64,000 bases of DNA from DAOUJH01 sp965116555 (GCA_965116555.1 OZ220698.1:1984001-2048000); one strand, 5' to 3'; positions 21,395 through 29,538 are shown, counted from the stretch's first letter. Made by a program: numbers and translations. The notes: a model not told the origin generated them from the sequence alone.

Positions 21395-22732
21395 TCAAAG
21401 TACCGGCAGATAGCGCTTGATCTCGTAGTCCGTGACGTGAGTGCGATAGCTGTCCCACTCGATCTTCTTGTTCTTGATGAAGCTATTGAAAACGTGCTCG
21501 CCAAGGGTGCGTTTAACCAACTGGCTCTGCTCGGCATAGCTGATTGCTTCAAAGAGACTCCCCGGCAGTGTATCCACGCCCACAGCCTTCCTCTCTTCTT
21601 CCGACATCTGGTAAACGTTAGCTTCCACCGGGTCAGGGACCGGGTATTCCTTCTCAACACCCTCCAGCCCGGCGGCCAGGAGCACGCTGAACGCCAGGTA
21701 GGGGTTGCAGGCAGGGTCAGGAGCCCGGTACTCAACGCGCACCGACTCTTCCTTTCCTTGGCGGAAGGCGGGAACACGTATCAGGTCTGACCGGTTGGTC
21801 TTGGCCCAAGAGATGTAGACGGGCGCTTCATATCCTGGCACCAGCCTTTTGTACGAGTTGACCCACTGATTGGTTACCGCAGTTATCTCTTGTGCATGCT
21901 TCATGAGACCGGCGACAAAACAGCGCGCCAGCCGCGACAGCCTGTAGGGGTCGTCCTCTTCAAAGAAGACGTTCCTGTCCCCCTGAAATAGCGACATGTT
22001 GACGTGCATGCCGTTGCCGTTCACGCTGGCCACCGGCTTGGGCATGAAGGTGGCGTAAAACCCGTACCTTATAGCCACCTCTTTTACTGCCAGACGGTAC
22101 GTCATCACGGTATCGGCCATGGTCAAGGCGTCCGTGTATCTCAGGTCTATCTCATGCTGACTGGGCGCCACCTCGTGGTGGCTGTATTCCACGGGTATCC
22201 CCATCTCCTCCAGCATGAGGACGGTATCGCGCCTCAACTCTGTGGACACATCTTGCGGGGTCTGGTCAAAGTAACCACCCGCATCCAAGGGCTCGGTGCT
22301 GTCCGCGCTCTTGAAGTAGAAGTGCTCCAGCTCAGGCCCAACGTAGAACGTGTAGCCCAGGTTGCTTGCCCGCTCCAGGTTGCGCTTCAGCACCGTCCTG
22401 GGGTCGCCCTCAAAAGCCTTGCCGTCGGGTGTCAGGATGTCGCAAAACATGCGTCCCACCGCGTTCTGCTTGGGGCGCCAGGGAAGTATGCGAAAGGTGG
22501 TGGGATCGGGCATTGCCACCATATCGCTCTCGTCAATGCGGGCGAAGTCTTCAATGGATGAGCCGTCAAACCCCATGCCTTTGTCGAAAGCGTTCTCCAG
22601 CTCAGCCACGTTCAGAGCAAACCCTTTCAGGTTCCCCAGAATGTCCGTGAACCAGAGGCGAACAAACCGCACGTCATTGTCTCTAACCGTACGGAGCGTG
22701 TATTCAATAGCTTCTTCGCGGTCTTGTTGCAT
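21395..22732 (-). CDS. glnA: Glutamine synthetase type I
   Basis: This enzyme assimilates ammonium into glutamine and supplies GltBD. The 445-residue size and motifs are GSI: MGFDGSSIEDFARI, the PELEHFYF and HHEVAPSQHEIDLRY active-site strands, NGNGMHVNMSLF and YKRLVPGYEAP. The region of the adenylylatable Tyr of GSI-beta reads NVYQMSEEER, as in the shorter GSI-alpha enzymes of Bacillus. Feedback inhibition and regulator binding are therefore more likely than adenylylation. It heads glnA-gltB-gltD. Upstream of it lies a pseudo-receiver regulator, suggesting GlnR-like control. Confidence 0.97.
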   Translation of the reverse strand: MQQDREEAIEYTLRTVRDNDVRFVRLWFTDILGNLKGFALNVAELENAFDKGMGFDGSSIEDFARIDESDMVAMPDPTTFRILPWRPKQNAVGRMFCDILTPDGKAFEGDPRTVLKRNLERASNLGYTFYVGPELEHFYFKSADSTEPLDAGGYFDQTPQDVSTELRRDTVLMLEEMGIPVEYSHHEVAPSQHEIDLRYTDALTMADTVMTYRLAVKEVAIRYGFYATFMPKPVASVNGNGMHVNMSLFQGDRNVFFEEDDPYRLSRLARCFVAGLMKHAQEITAVTNQWVNSYKRLVPGYEAPVYISWAKTNRSDLIRVPAFRQGKEESVRVEYRAPDPACNPYLAFSVLLAAGLEGVEKEYPVPDPVEANVYQMSEEERKAVGVDTLPGSLFEAISYAEQSQLVKRTLGEHVFNSFIKNKKIEWDSYRTHVTDYEIKRYLPVL

Positions 22733-22743
22733 GGGAAAGAGCC

Positions 22744-22870
22744 AGTCTAATTCGATTGTGAATTCTTAGTCAAATACATTGTGATTACTTTTTCAATCAG
22801 CGAACCCGATGCACCGAACTATACGCCTCTTTTCGCTAAAGTGCCGGATGGGATGTTAACTGTTTGTTAC
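22744..22870 (-). promoter_or_regulatory. glnA operon control region with direct repeats
   Basis: Two promoter-like signals are seen on the minus strand. TTGACT (22773-22768), 18 bases and TAGACT (22749-22744) would start a nearly leaderless glnA mRNA. Farther upstream TATAGT (22823-22818) lacks a good -35 box. About 43 to 58 bases before the start predicted from that box lie two TAAC-type half-sites, GTAAC and TTAAC (22870-22855), separated by 6 bases (11-base period). This arrangement is typical of OmpR/PhoB-family tandem sites and resembles actinobacterial GlnR boxes. Confidence 0.4.
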
Positions 22871-22956
22871 AAAAAGCAAATAAACGTAGGGATCCGCGGT
22901 GGTGTTCCCCGGCGGGAAGCAAGGCGATGTCCAAGGGCTACAGCTTCTTGCGCTGT

Positions 22957-23637
22957 CTACCCTTCGCCAAACAACGCGGCCTCTCTTCTGAAGCGATAGC
23001 CCACGTTGCGCACCGTCTCTATGAGGTCCTGACCGGCGTCTTCCAGTTTGCTGCGCAGACGCCGTATGTGCACGTCTACCGTCCGCGTCCCTTCGTAATA
23101 GTCGTACTGCCAGACCTCGCTGAGCAGCGTCTCACGGGTGAACACGCGGCCCGGGCTGGCCGCAAGCAGTGAAAGCAGTTGGTATTCCTTGAAGGTGAGC
23201 AGCACCCTGTTGCCGCGGTGGAACACCTCGTAGCGGGCCAGGTCAATGTACAGGTCTCCCCTTCTAAGCGATTCTTCGCTTCTTGCTGGCTCGGCTTGAT
23301 TGAGGCGATTCAGCGTTTGCCTGATCCTCGCGCTCACCTCTCCCGGCGGCGGCGGCAGTAGGAAGAAATCGCTGGCCAGTGAAGCATCATACTTACCGAC
23401 AAGCTCCCTGGGCAGGGCGCAGATCAGTGGCACGCTCAGCCTGCGGCACTGCTCCGCCAGAGCATCCACCTCATCCAAGCCCGATGCGCTGAGGTCCAGC
23501 AGTACTGCATCTATCTGGTTAGTCCTACCGTCCAGGCTGGAAACGACGGCGTAGCCTACCTGCTCCCTGAACAGGGCGTCCAGCAAACCTCCGTCGGCAT
23601 CGCCCCTTGTCGCCAGCACGCGCACTTCGTACGTCAC
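22957..23637 (-). CDS. Atypical OmpR/PhoB-family response regulator, GlnR-like candidate
   Basis: This DNA-binding regulator has 226 residues from GTG 23637, whose GTGA overlaps the cysM stop. The receiver half (1-110) keeps D48 (AVLLDLSAS) but lacks the N-terminal acidic pair (RVLATRGDAD) and the conserved Lys after strand 5 (FFLLPPPP). Phosphoryl switching is therefore doubtful. The C-terminal winged helix (125-222) is canonical: LTFKEYQLLSLLAASPGRVFTRETLL, GTRTVDVHIRRLRSKL and VRNVGYRF. Orphan pseudo-receiver regulators beside glnA recall GlnR of Actinobacteria, a nitrogen regulator that works without phosphorylation. The target is inferred from position and from the direct repeats before glnA. 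Confidence 0.8.
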   Translation of the reverse strand: MTYEVRVLATRGDADGGLLDALFREQVGYAVVSSLDGRTNQIDAVLLDLSASGLDEVDALAEQCRRLSVPLICALPRELVGKYDASLASDFFLLPPPPGEVSARIRQTLNRLNQAEPARSEESLRRGDLYIDLARYEVFHRGNRVLLTFKEYQLLSLLAASPGRVFTRETLLSEVWQYDYYEGTRTVDVHIRRLRSKLEDAGQDLIETVRNVGYRFRREAALFGEG

Positions 23638-24623
23638 CACCACACCTTCCCTTCTACCTCCATCCTCAACTCGTCGTACTCTTTGGTCCATAGCCCGGTG
23701 CTCAGGTATTTCCACCCGCCGTCCGCCAGCAGGCATACGATGTCCGCCTCGTCCAGTCTGCTTGCTACCTTCAGTGCGGCGGCAATGACCGCCCCCGACG
23801 AGATCCCGGCAAACACGCCCTCGGCATGCAGAAGCTCTTTCGTCATCTTGAACGCCTCATCGCTGGGCATCAGAATGCGAGCGTCCAGCAGCGATTCATC
23901 AAGGACCGGCGGTATGAACCCTTCTTCCAAGCTGCGCAGCCCTTGAATAGCATCGTTCGGTTCAGGGGCCGCCGCTACCACCTTGACATCTTCGTTGTGC
24001 TCTTTGAGCCAGCGGCCCGCCCCGGTCAGCGTGCCTCCGGTGCCCAAGCCTGCCACGAACATATCCACGTTGGGCAAGGAATCCGTTATCTCCTTGCCTG
24101 TACCCTCATAGTGGGCTTGCGGGTTGGCCTTGTTGCCGTATTGATACGGCATGAAGTACCGTTCGTCTTCCTCGGCCATCTTGCGCGCTACCGGGATGGA
24201 CCCGTTGGTGCCCAGGTTTCCATCCGAGAAGTGAATCTTGGCTCCGAACGCCTCCAAGAGCTGTACGCGCTCCTGGCTCACGTTCTCCGGCATCACTACC
24301 TCTACACCGTATCCCTTCACCGAGCCGATCATGGCCAGCGCGATGCCCGTATTGCCGCTGGTGGGCTCCAGTATAACCTTGCCGGGCGTGAGCACGCCTT
24401 CGGCCTCTGCCTGCTCCACCATGGTAAGGGCAATCCTATCCTTTACGCTGCCCGTGGGATTGGCGCCTTCCAGCTTGGCAAACAGGCGTATGCCGGGCTT
24501 TGGGGAAAGGTGCGGCAATTCAACTAGCGGCGTATTGCCTATGGCGGCTATTATTCCGCTCCGGCCTTCCGCCTTAGAACTGCCTCCTTGAAGCTTGTCT
24601 TCCGTGGGTATCCTGGTCCGCAT
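23634..24623 (-). CDS. cysM: PLP-dependent cysteine synthase, CysM/CysK type
   Basis: This enzyme makes cysteine from an activated serine and a sulfur donor. It has 329 residues, with the PLP Lys K61 in NPTGSVKDR, the TSGNTGIALAM substrate loop, the GTGGTLTGAGRWL phosphate-binding glycine loop and the SSGAVIAAAL pyridine-nitrogen serine. It lies 24 bases after a MoeB/ThiF-type E1. In mycobacteria, CysM uses a thiocarboxylated carrier (CysO) charged by such an E1. No CysO-like gene lies here, so sulfide or thiosulfate use is equally possible. It overlaps the next regulator by 4 bases. Confidence 0.9.
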   Translation of the reverse strand: MRTRIPTEDKLQGGSSKAEGRSGIIAAIGNTPLVELPHLSPKPGIRLFAKLEGANPTGSVKDRIALTMVEQAEAEGVLTPGKVILEPTSGNTGIALAMIGSVKGYGVEVVMPENVSQERVQLLEAFGAKIHFSDGNLGTNGSIPVARKMAEEDERYFMPYQYGNKANPQAHYEGTGKEITDSLPNVDMFVAGLGTGGTLTGAGRWLKEHNEDVKVVAAAPEPNDAIQGLRSLEEGFIPPVLDESLLDARILMPSDEAFKMTKELLHAEGVFAGISSGAVIAAALKVASRLDEADIVCLLADGGWKYLSTGLWTKEYDELRMEVEGKVWW

Positions 24624-24647
24624 AGCAGGCCGCCGTCAGCTGCAGGG

Positions 24648-25541
24648 CTAATTGGCGGGCGCGGCCTCCTGTAGGTGCGGTATGCCGCAGAACTGCTCGT
24701 AATCAATGAGCTCGGTCACCGTCGGGTTGTCGCCGCAGACCGGGCACTCTCTATTGCGCGGCACCTTCACCGTGCGGAAGTTCATATCCAATGCGTCGAA
24801 CAGGAGCAGCCTTCCAGTCAAGGTGTCGCCTAGACTCAAGACCAGCTTTATGGTCTCCACCGCCTGGATGGAGCCGATGATCCCCGGCAAAACGCCAAGC
24901 ACCCCGGCTTCGGCGCAGCTTGGCACCATCCCGGGGGGAGGAGGCGTTGGGTACAAGCAACGGTAGCAGCCACGGCCGGGCACAAACGTCGATGCCTGCC
25001 CTTCGAAGAGGAAGATGCTGCCGTGTACGCACGGTTTCCCCATCATCACCGATGCGTCGTTGACCAGGTAGCGCGTGGGGAAGTTGTCGCTGCCGTCCAC
25101 AATGATGTCATAATCCGCAAACAGCTCCAGCGCATTCTCTGAGGAGAGCTGCACGCGGTGCTTCACAACGTCGACGTCCGGGTTGAGGCTGTTGATCATC
25201 TCCTCGGCGGAATCTACCTTCAGCCTGCCCACGTCCTTGGTGCGGTGAAGCAGCTGCCTCTGCAGGTTGGTCAGATCGACCTCGTCAAAGTCTACAATGC
25301 CCAGCGTCCCCACTCCTGCTGCCGCCAGGTACAGGGCGGCGGGAGAACCCAGCCCCCCGGCGCCAATCAGCAATACCTTGGCGTCCAGCAACTTGCGCTG
25401 GCCCTTGCCGCCTATCTGGGGCATTATAATGTGTCTGCTGTAGCGTCTCGCCTGTTCCGGCGTAAACACTCTTGCCTCTGTTGTCTGCGTCACTGCTTTC
25501 CCCCTATCAGATTCTTGTGTCAACCAGCCATCTTGGTCCAT
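24648..25541 (-). CDS. MoeB/ThiF-family E1-like adenylyltransferase (no rhodanese domain)
   Basis: This protein activates the C-terminal Gly-Gly of a ubiquitin-like sulfur carrier with ATP. The 297 residues include ARRYSRHIIMPQIGGKGQRKL, the ATP loop VLLIGAGGLGSPAALYLAAAG and the DEVDLTNLQRQLLH strand. Two CxxC zinc pairs (CYRC and CPVC) and the catalytic-Cys region PSCAEAGVLGVLPG follow. It is the first gene of a unit with cysM, pointing to sulfur transfer for cysteine or cofactor synthesis; no carrier gene is adjacent. A weak N-terminal extension (MDQDGWLTQESD) may be extra, and the conserved part starts near residue 25. Confidence 0.88.
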   Translation of the reverse strand: MDQDGWLTQESDRGKAVTQTTEARVFTPEQARRYSRHIIMPQIGGKGQRKLLDAKVLLIGAGGLGSPAALYLAAAGVGTLGIVDFDEVDLTNLQRQLLHRTKDVGRLKVDSAEEMINSLNPDVDVVKHRVQLSSENALELFADYDIIVDGSDNFPTRYLVNDASVMMGKPCVHGSIFLFEGQASTFVPGRGCYRCLYPTPPPPGMVPSCAEAGVLGVLPGIIGSIQAVETIKLVLSLGDTLTGRLLLFDALDMNFRTVKVPRNRECPVCGDNPTVTELIDYEQFCGIPHLQEAAPAN

Positions 25542-25555
25542 TCCCGTTCAAGACG

Positions 25556-25610
25556 CAAAAAGCCCTGAACTCATACGCTCAGTCGCTAGACCAAACAACG
25601 GTTCAGGGCT
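25556..25610 (-). terminator. Rho-independent terminator of the Rrf2 gene or leader hairpin of the moeB-cysM unit
   Basis: On the minus strand AGCCCTGAAC (25610-25601) pairs with GTTCAGGGCT (25570-25561) across a 30-base loop and is followed by TTTT. It stands about 20 bases after the Rrf2 stop and 15 bases before the moeB-like start. It can end the regulator transcript or act as an attenuator for the next genes. Confidence 0.65.
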
Positions 25611-25629
25611 TCGTGACTACTTTACGAGC

Positions 25630-26067
25630 CTAGATGTAGTACATGCCACGACTCGCCATCGCTTGCTGGCGGCTTGCCAGGTCCGCAATGGTTGTCGTGC
25701 CTAGTACGTTTCGAACCGTCGACTCCACAGTCTGCCAGACTTCACGTTGAGCACAGGCGCCGGAAAGCGTACATTCAGATGGATGCTCAATGCACACGAG
25801 CGGAGCTCCTGTCCCTTCCAGTGTATCCACCACCATAGCCAGGTTGATTTCACCTGGGTCTCTGGCCAGAGTATGTCCTCCCTGAGGACCCCTCCGGCTC
25901 CGAATCATACCAAATTTTTGGAGGACCGATAGGACTTGATCCAGATATGACTCCGGTATGTCCTGGCGACCAGCTATTTCGGCTGTTGGCAACGGCCCGT
26001 TTTCGCCGTGCTGAGCTAGCTCCACCAGGGCCCGTACCCCGTAGTCCACCTTCATTGGCACCCTCAT
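25630..26067 (-). CDS. Rrf2-family transcription regulator with IscR-like cysteines
   Basis: This is a 145-residue winged-helix regulator starting MRVPMKVDYGVRALVELA. It has the recognition helix region IPESYLDQVLSVLQKFGMIRSRRGPQGGHTLA and three cysteines at 92, 99 and 105 (C-x6-C-x5-C), close to the Fe-S ligand spacing of IscR. ATG 26067 has GGAGG upstream; the open frame further upstream is not protein-like. It precedes moeB-cysM, so regulation of sulfur or Fe-S metabolism (like CymR or IscR) is likely but inferred. It lies divergent to rplY. Confidence 0.9.
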   Translation of the reverse strand: MRVPMKVDYGVRALVELAQHGENGPLPTAEIAGRQDIPESYLDQVLSVLQKFGMIRSRRGPQGGHTLARDPGEINLAMVVDTLEGTGAPLVCIEHPSECTLSGACAQREVWQTVESTVRNVLGTTTIADLASRQQAMASRGMYYI

Positions 26068-26119
26068 CCTTGCCGCACCTCCACTGGCTAGCCGTACGGG
26101 CGGATTATAGCACGCAAGC

Positions 26120-26148
26120 TTGAAGGGTAGCAAATTGAATGGTATAGT
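26120..26148 (+). promoter_or_regulatory. Promoter of rplY
   Basis: TTGAAG at 26120-26125, a 17-base spacer and TATAGT at 26143-26148 are followed by an AAGGAG ribosome site before the ATG at 26232. The leader is about 78 bases. Confidence 0.6.
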
Positions 26149-26231
26149 GACACGGTTAAAGGACATATCTTGGACATGCCTGAGACGCCTAGCAGCGTCT
26201 CTACTTCTTTATTAAGGAGACCTTTCAACTC

Positions 26232-26879
26232 ATGACTATGGAGTCGCTTTCCCTGCAAGCAGAGCCGCGTAGTGTGACAGGGAAGAAAGTCAAGGGGCTG
26301 AGGCGGCTTGGCCTGACCCCTATCCACGTATACGGGCGGGGAACCGAGCCGGCCGCGCTCCAAACCGACTCTACAACCCTGCGAAAGATAGTGGCACAGG
26401 CCGGGAGCAACATCCCCGTCACCGTTGAGGGAGACGGTAGCTCCCACTTTGCCTTCATCAGGGAAGTGCAGCGGCACCCCCTGACGGAAGACATCCTCCA
26501 CGTCGACTTCCTGCAGGTGCCTCTGACGGAGACCATTCGCTCGGAGGTTCCCGTATATCTCATAGGGGAAGCTCCTGCCGTGCGGCTGATGGATGGCGCG
26601 CTCAACCAGGCCCTACACTCCCTGCAGGTTGAAAGCCTCCCACTTGACGTGCCTCAATTCGTCGAGGTCGACGTGTCCTCTCTTGAGGACTTTGAACATG
26701 GCATCCACGTCTCAGACATAAGCCTTGGCGACAAAGTGACCGTCCTCAACGATCCGGAAGAACTCGTGGCGCGCGTCAATGCTCCACAGGCTGTCGTCGA
26801 AGAAGCGGAGGCGCCCGCCGAAGTCGAGCTTGTCGGCGGTGACGAGTCCCAAGAAGCCTCCGAAGAAGACAGCGGCTGA
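26232..26879 (+). CDS. rplY: 50S ribosomal protein bL25 (Ctc form)
   Basis: bL25 binds 5S rRNA in the large subunit. This 215-residue long form has the N-terminal RNA-binding domain (LQAEPRSVTGKKVKGLRRLGLTPIHVYG) and a C-terminal TL5/Ctc beta domain (HVDFLQV near 90, FVEVDVSSLEDFEHGIHVSDISL). An acidic Glu-rich tail ends in SQEASEEDSG. The start follows an AAGGAG site; an ATG two codons later is equally possible. It is monocistronic and convergent with fmt, with a gap of about 30 bases. Confidence 0.95.
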   Translation: MTMESLSLQAEPRSVTGKKVKGLRRLGLTPIHVYGRGTEPAALQTDSTTLRKIVAQAGSNIPVTVEGDGSSHFAFIREVQRHPLTEDILHVDFLQVPLTETIRSEVPVYLIGEAPAVRLMDGALNQALHSLQVESLPLDVPQFVEVDVSSLEDFEHGIHVSDISLGDKVTVLNDPEELVARVNAPQAVVEEAEAPAEVELVGGDESQEASEEDSG

Positions 26880-26910
26880 GTCACAGCTTTCCCCTCGCCG
26901 TGGAGTGGCC

Positions 26911-27867
26911 TTACTCCTTTGCCCCGCTGGTGAGCATCGCTCCCAGGAAATGCGGTTGTCCCCTGAGGAACTCTCCCGTGGGCTGAGGCCTTCTCCCTTC
27001 CAGCTGGACCTCATCCAAGATCAGTACGCCTTTACCCGTCGCCACTCCCGCCGCGTATTCCCCGGCTTTGTCGGGTGCTGCCACCTGTCCTATTGCGGCT
27101 CCAACAGCGTCCTCTTCCAATGCCCTACCCCTGATCACCTTGAGCAACCGGCCTTCCCAGTGCGTAAAGCAGCCCGGCCAGGGATGAAGCGCACGCAACC
27201 GCCTTGCCAGATGCTCCGCCGACAGCGACCAATCAAGCTCTCCGTCCTCTCTGCTATATAGCCGTGTGATGCTTGCCTCGTCTTCGTTCTGTGGCACGGG
27301 TTTGATCTCCTCAGCCTCCCATGCCGGCAATACCTCCGTAAGCAGCTCTGCGCCCAGTAAAAACAACCTTCGTGTTAGCTGATCCGCCGCCTCTTCGGGG
27401 AATACATCCGTCTCTTTCTGCGCCAGAACGGGGCCCGTGTCCATTCCTTCATCCAGCAGCATGATAGTTGCCCCCACTTTTGACTCGCCATCCAGGATGG
27501 CCTCGGTCACGGGTGACGGCCCCCTGTACCTGGGAAGCAACGACGGGTGGACGTTCAACACTCCCAAGGGAGGTACTTTCAGCATCTCAGGAGGTAGAAT
27601 CCTTCCGTAAGCAGCCACCACCATCGCCTGCGGCTCAAGGGACGCCAGGGTTTCGATGGTCCGCTCCTGGCTCAGTTTGGCCGGCTGAACTACCGGTATG
27701 CCGTTCTGCTCTGCATACACTTTGACCGGGGGAGGGCTAAGCCGGCGGCCTCTCCCCGCGCGACGGTCTGGACGGGTGTAGACCGCCGCCACGTCATGTC
27801 CGCTGGAGCAAAGCGCGTCCAGAACGGGCACTGCAAAATCCGGAGTTCCCATAAACACCAATCTCAT
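26911..27867 (-). CDS. fmt: Methionyl-tRNA formyltransferase
   Basis: Fmt formylates the initiator Met-tRNA with 10-formyl-THF. The 318-residue protein starts MRLVFMGTPDFAVPVLDALCSSGHDVAAVYT and carries the catalytic segment LGVLNVHPSLLPRYRGPSPV and the GATIMLLDEGMDTGPVLAQ motif. The C-terminal OB-like domain starts at about residue 205. It is divergent from dnaA, sharing the 200-base control region. No def gene is adjacent. Confidence 0.96.
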   Translation of the reverse strand: MRLVFMGTPDFAVPVLDALCSSGHDVAAVYTRPDRRAGRGRRLSPPPVKVYAEQNGIPVVQPAKLSQERTIETLASLEPQAMVVAAYGRILPPEMLKVPPLGVLNVHPSLLPRYRGPSPVTEAILDGESKVGATIMLLDEGMDTGPVLAQKETDVFPEEAADQLTRRLFLLGAELLTEVLPAWEAEEIKPVPQNEDEASITRLYSREDGELDWSLSAEHLARRLRALHPWPGCFTHWEGRLLKVIRGRALEEDAVGAAIGQVAAPDKAGEYAAGVATGKGVLILDEVQLEGRRPQPTGEFLRGQPHFLGAMLTSGAKE

Positions 27868-27947
27868 AGCCAGAAGGTTCTGTAAGCTCCTTGTCCTAAC
27901 TGTTTCTCTTCTTTACGTACTAGGAGAGGCAGAAAGGGGAATTTTCT

Positions 27948-27999
27948 GCGAATTTTCGAAAATTCGCTACTTGCACTCCCACGTAGTGGACAATGATAT
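27948..27999 (+). promoter_or_regulatory. dnaA promoter with an adjacent 20-bp perfect palindrome
   Basis: TTGCAC (27971-27976), a 17-base spacer and TGATAT (27994-27999) form a probable promoter for dnaA. Immediately upstream, 27948-27967 is a perfect 20-bp palindrome with half-site GCGAATTTTC, which suits binding by a dimeric regulator. No cluster of TTATCCACA-type DnaA boxes is visible in the gap, so an origin cannot be claimed. Confidence 0.6.
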
Positions 28000-28011
28000 C
28001 TTTCGTCCATC

Positions 28012-28035
28012 ACATCCATTTCCATGGATGTTTTT
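28012..28035 (+). terminator. Terminator-like hairpin in the dnaA leader
   Basis: acatcca (28012-28018), a 6-base loop and tggatgt (28025-28031) followed by TTTT form a small intrinsic-terminator-like structure. It lies some 36 bases before the dnaA ATG and inside the transcript predicted from the 27971 promoter. It could attenuate dnaA expression; the short AT-rich stem makes it weak. Confidence 0.4.
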
Positions 28036-28070
28036 CTTGCCGACCCTGAAATCAGGTTAATCTTAATTCT

Positions 28071-29453
28071 ATGACGAATTCTGCTCAAAAACTATGGACT
28101 ACCTCGCTGGGCCAACTGCAGCTTCAGGTCCCCCGTTCAAGCTATGAGACCTGGTTGAAGGGCACCTTGGGGCTTTCCATAGATGGCGACCTGCTTTCAG
28201 TTGGCACACCCACTACCTTCGCCTCCGAGTGGCTGGAGCGACGCATGCACCAGGTAATAGAAGAGGTGGTTTCTAACGTGGCTGGCAGACCCATCCGTGT
28301 CGCCATTAAGGTTGTCTCTCACTTTGAGAGCGAGGCCACGGAGGACGGCGTAACCGATGCTCCCGTCCCCGCGCATTACGGAGAAGGCCCATATCCGGCC
28401 GCGCCCTCCGCCCCCCCCAACTACGGCGGAAACGGGCGTTACACCTTCAACAATTTCATCACAGGGGTTTCTAACCATCTTGCCTATGCCGCGGCCCATG
28501 CCGTAGCTGACAAACCCGGGATCCAGTACAACCCCCTCTTCATCTACTCAGGGGTTGGGCTGGGCAAGACCCACCTTCTGCACGCAATCGCATCCTCCGT
28601 CTCTGAACGGGGCGTCACTCCTCTGTATGTCACCACAGAGCAGTTCACCAACGACTTCGTCCAGTCCATCCGGCAGCGGCGAACCGACGAATTCCGCGCT
28701 AAGTATCGCAGCGCTGAGTTCCTTCTCCTCGACGACGTTCAGTTCCTTTCCGGCAAGGAGCAGACCCAGGAGGGGTTGTTCCATACCTTCAACGACCTGC
28801 ACAACGCCAACCGGCAAATCGTGGTCGCCTGTGATCAACCACCCACATCGGTCTCTCTATTGGAGGACAGGCTGCGCTCCCGGTTTGAATGGGGCCTCAT
28901 CGCTGACATCCAAGAGCCGGATCTGGAAACCCGCGTTGCCATACTCATCCACAAGGCTCAAGCTCAGAACTCACCCATCACGGAAGAGGTGGCTTTTGAA
29001 ATAGCCGGTCGCGCGCCTAGCGGCATCCGGAGCCTTGAAGGTTGCCTCAACCGTATCATCGCGCTGTCTCAATTCTTTGGGACCCCCATATCGGCCGACC
29101 TGATCGATATGGCCCTCTCAGGTATGCCAGCAGGCTCCCGCCAGGATCTAAGTGAAGATGCCATTCTGGAGTCCGTGTCCAAGTACTACCAAGTATCAAC
29201 CGAACTGATTTGCACCAGGACACGAGACCGGAAAACGACACACCCGCAGAGGGTAGCCATGTTCCTCTTAGACTCAACAATCAAGCAACCTATCAGGGAA
29301 ATAGCGACCCTTTTGGGGAATTGGAATCCCAAGACCGTCCGAAACTCAATTAGGCACATCAACGAAGAACTTCTACGTGAATCTTCAATAGCTCACGAGG
29401 TTGCCTCAATAAAGAGCCAGCTTGGTTTTCCAGACAGTTCCCAATCAAGGTAG
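28071..29453 (+). CDS. dnaA: Chromosomal replication initiator DnaA with a divergent DNA-binding signature
   Basis: DnaA melts the origin and loads helicase. The 460-residue protein has domain I (LWTTSLGQLQLQVPRSSYETWLKGT), the AAA+ core with YTFNNFITGVSNHLAYAAA, Walker A SGVGLGKTHLLHA, Walker B LLLDDVQFLSG and an arginine region DRLRSRFEWGL, and the domain IV helices (VSKYYQV, HPQRVAMFLLDSTIKQPIREIATLLG). The signature that usually reads GGRDHTTVLHA, which contacts the DnaA box, reads GNWNPKTVRNSI here, so the conserved Asp-His-Thr reading residues are replaced. Origin recognition may differ, or another initiator may exist. It is monocistronic, before obg. Confidence 0.93.
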   Translation: MTNSAQKLWTTSLGQLQLQVPRSSYETWLKGTLGLSIDGDLLSVGTPTTFASEWLERRMHQVIEEVVSNVAGRPIRVAIKVVSHFESEATEDGVTDAPVPAHYGEGPYPAAPSAPPNYGGNGRYTFNNFITGVSNHLAYAAAHAVADKPGIQYNPLFIYSGVGLGKTHLLHAIASSVSERGVTPLYVTTEQFTNDFVQSIRQRRTDEFRAKYRSAEFLLLDDVQFLSGKEQTQEGLFHTFNDLHNANRQIVVACDQPPTSVSLLEDRLRSRFEWGLIADIQEPDLETRVAILIHKAQAQNSPITEEVAFEIAGRAPSGIRSLEGCLNRIIALSQFFGTPISADLIDMALSGMPAGSRQDLSEDAILESVSKYYQVSTELICTRTRDRKTTHPQRVAMFLLDSTIKQPIREIATLLGNWNPKTVRNSIRHINEELLRESSIAHEVASIKSQLGFPDSSQSR

Positions 29454-29538
29454 CTAATTCCCATCTGGTTTCCCATTCAATTCCCCAGTTGCTACCCTCA
29501 TTTAAATTGCGATTCCCCTAATTCCTTGATTTCGCAGT

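Noticed and set aside
27868..28070. Possible chromosomal origin beside dnaA
   Set aside because: No cluster of TTATCCACA-like boxes and no obvious DNA-unwinding repeats were found. Only promoter-type elements are visible.
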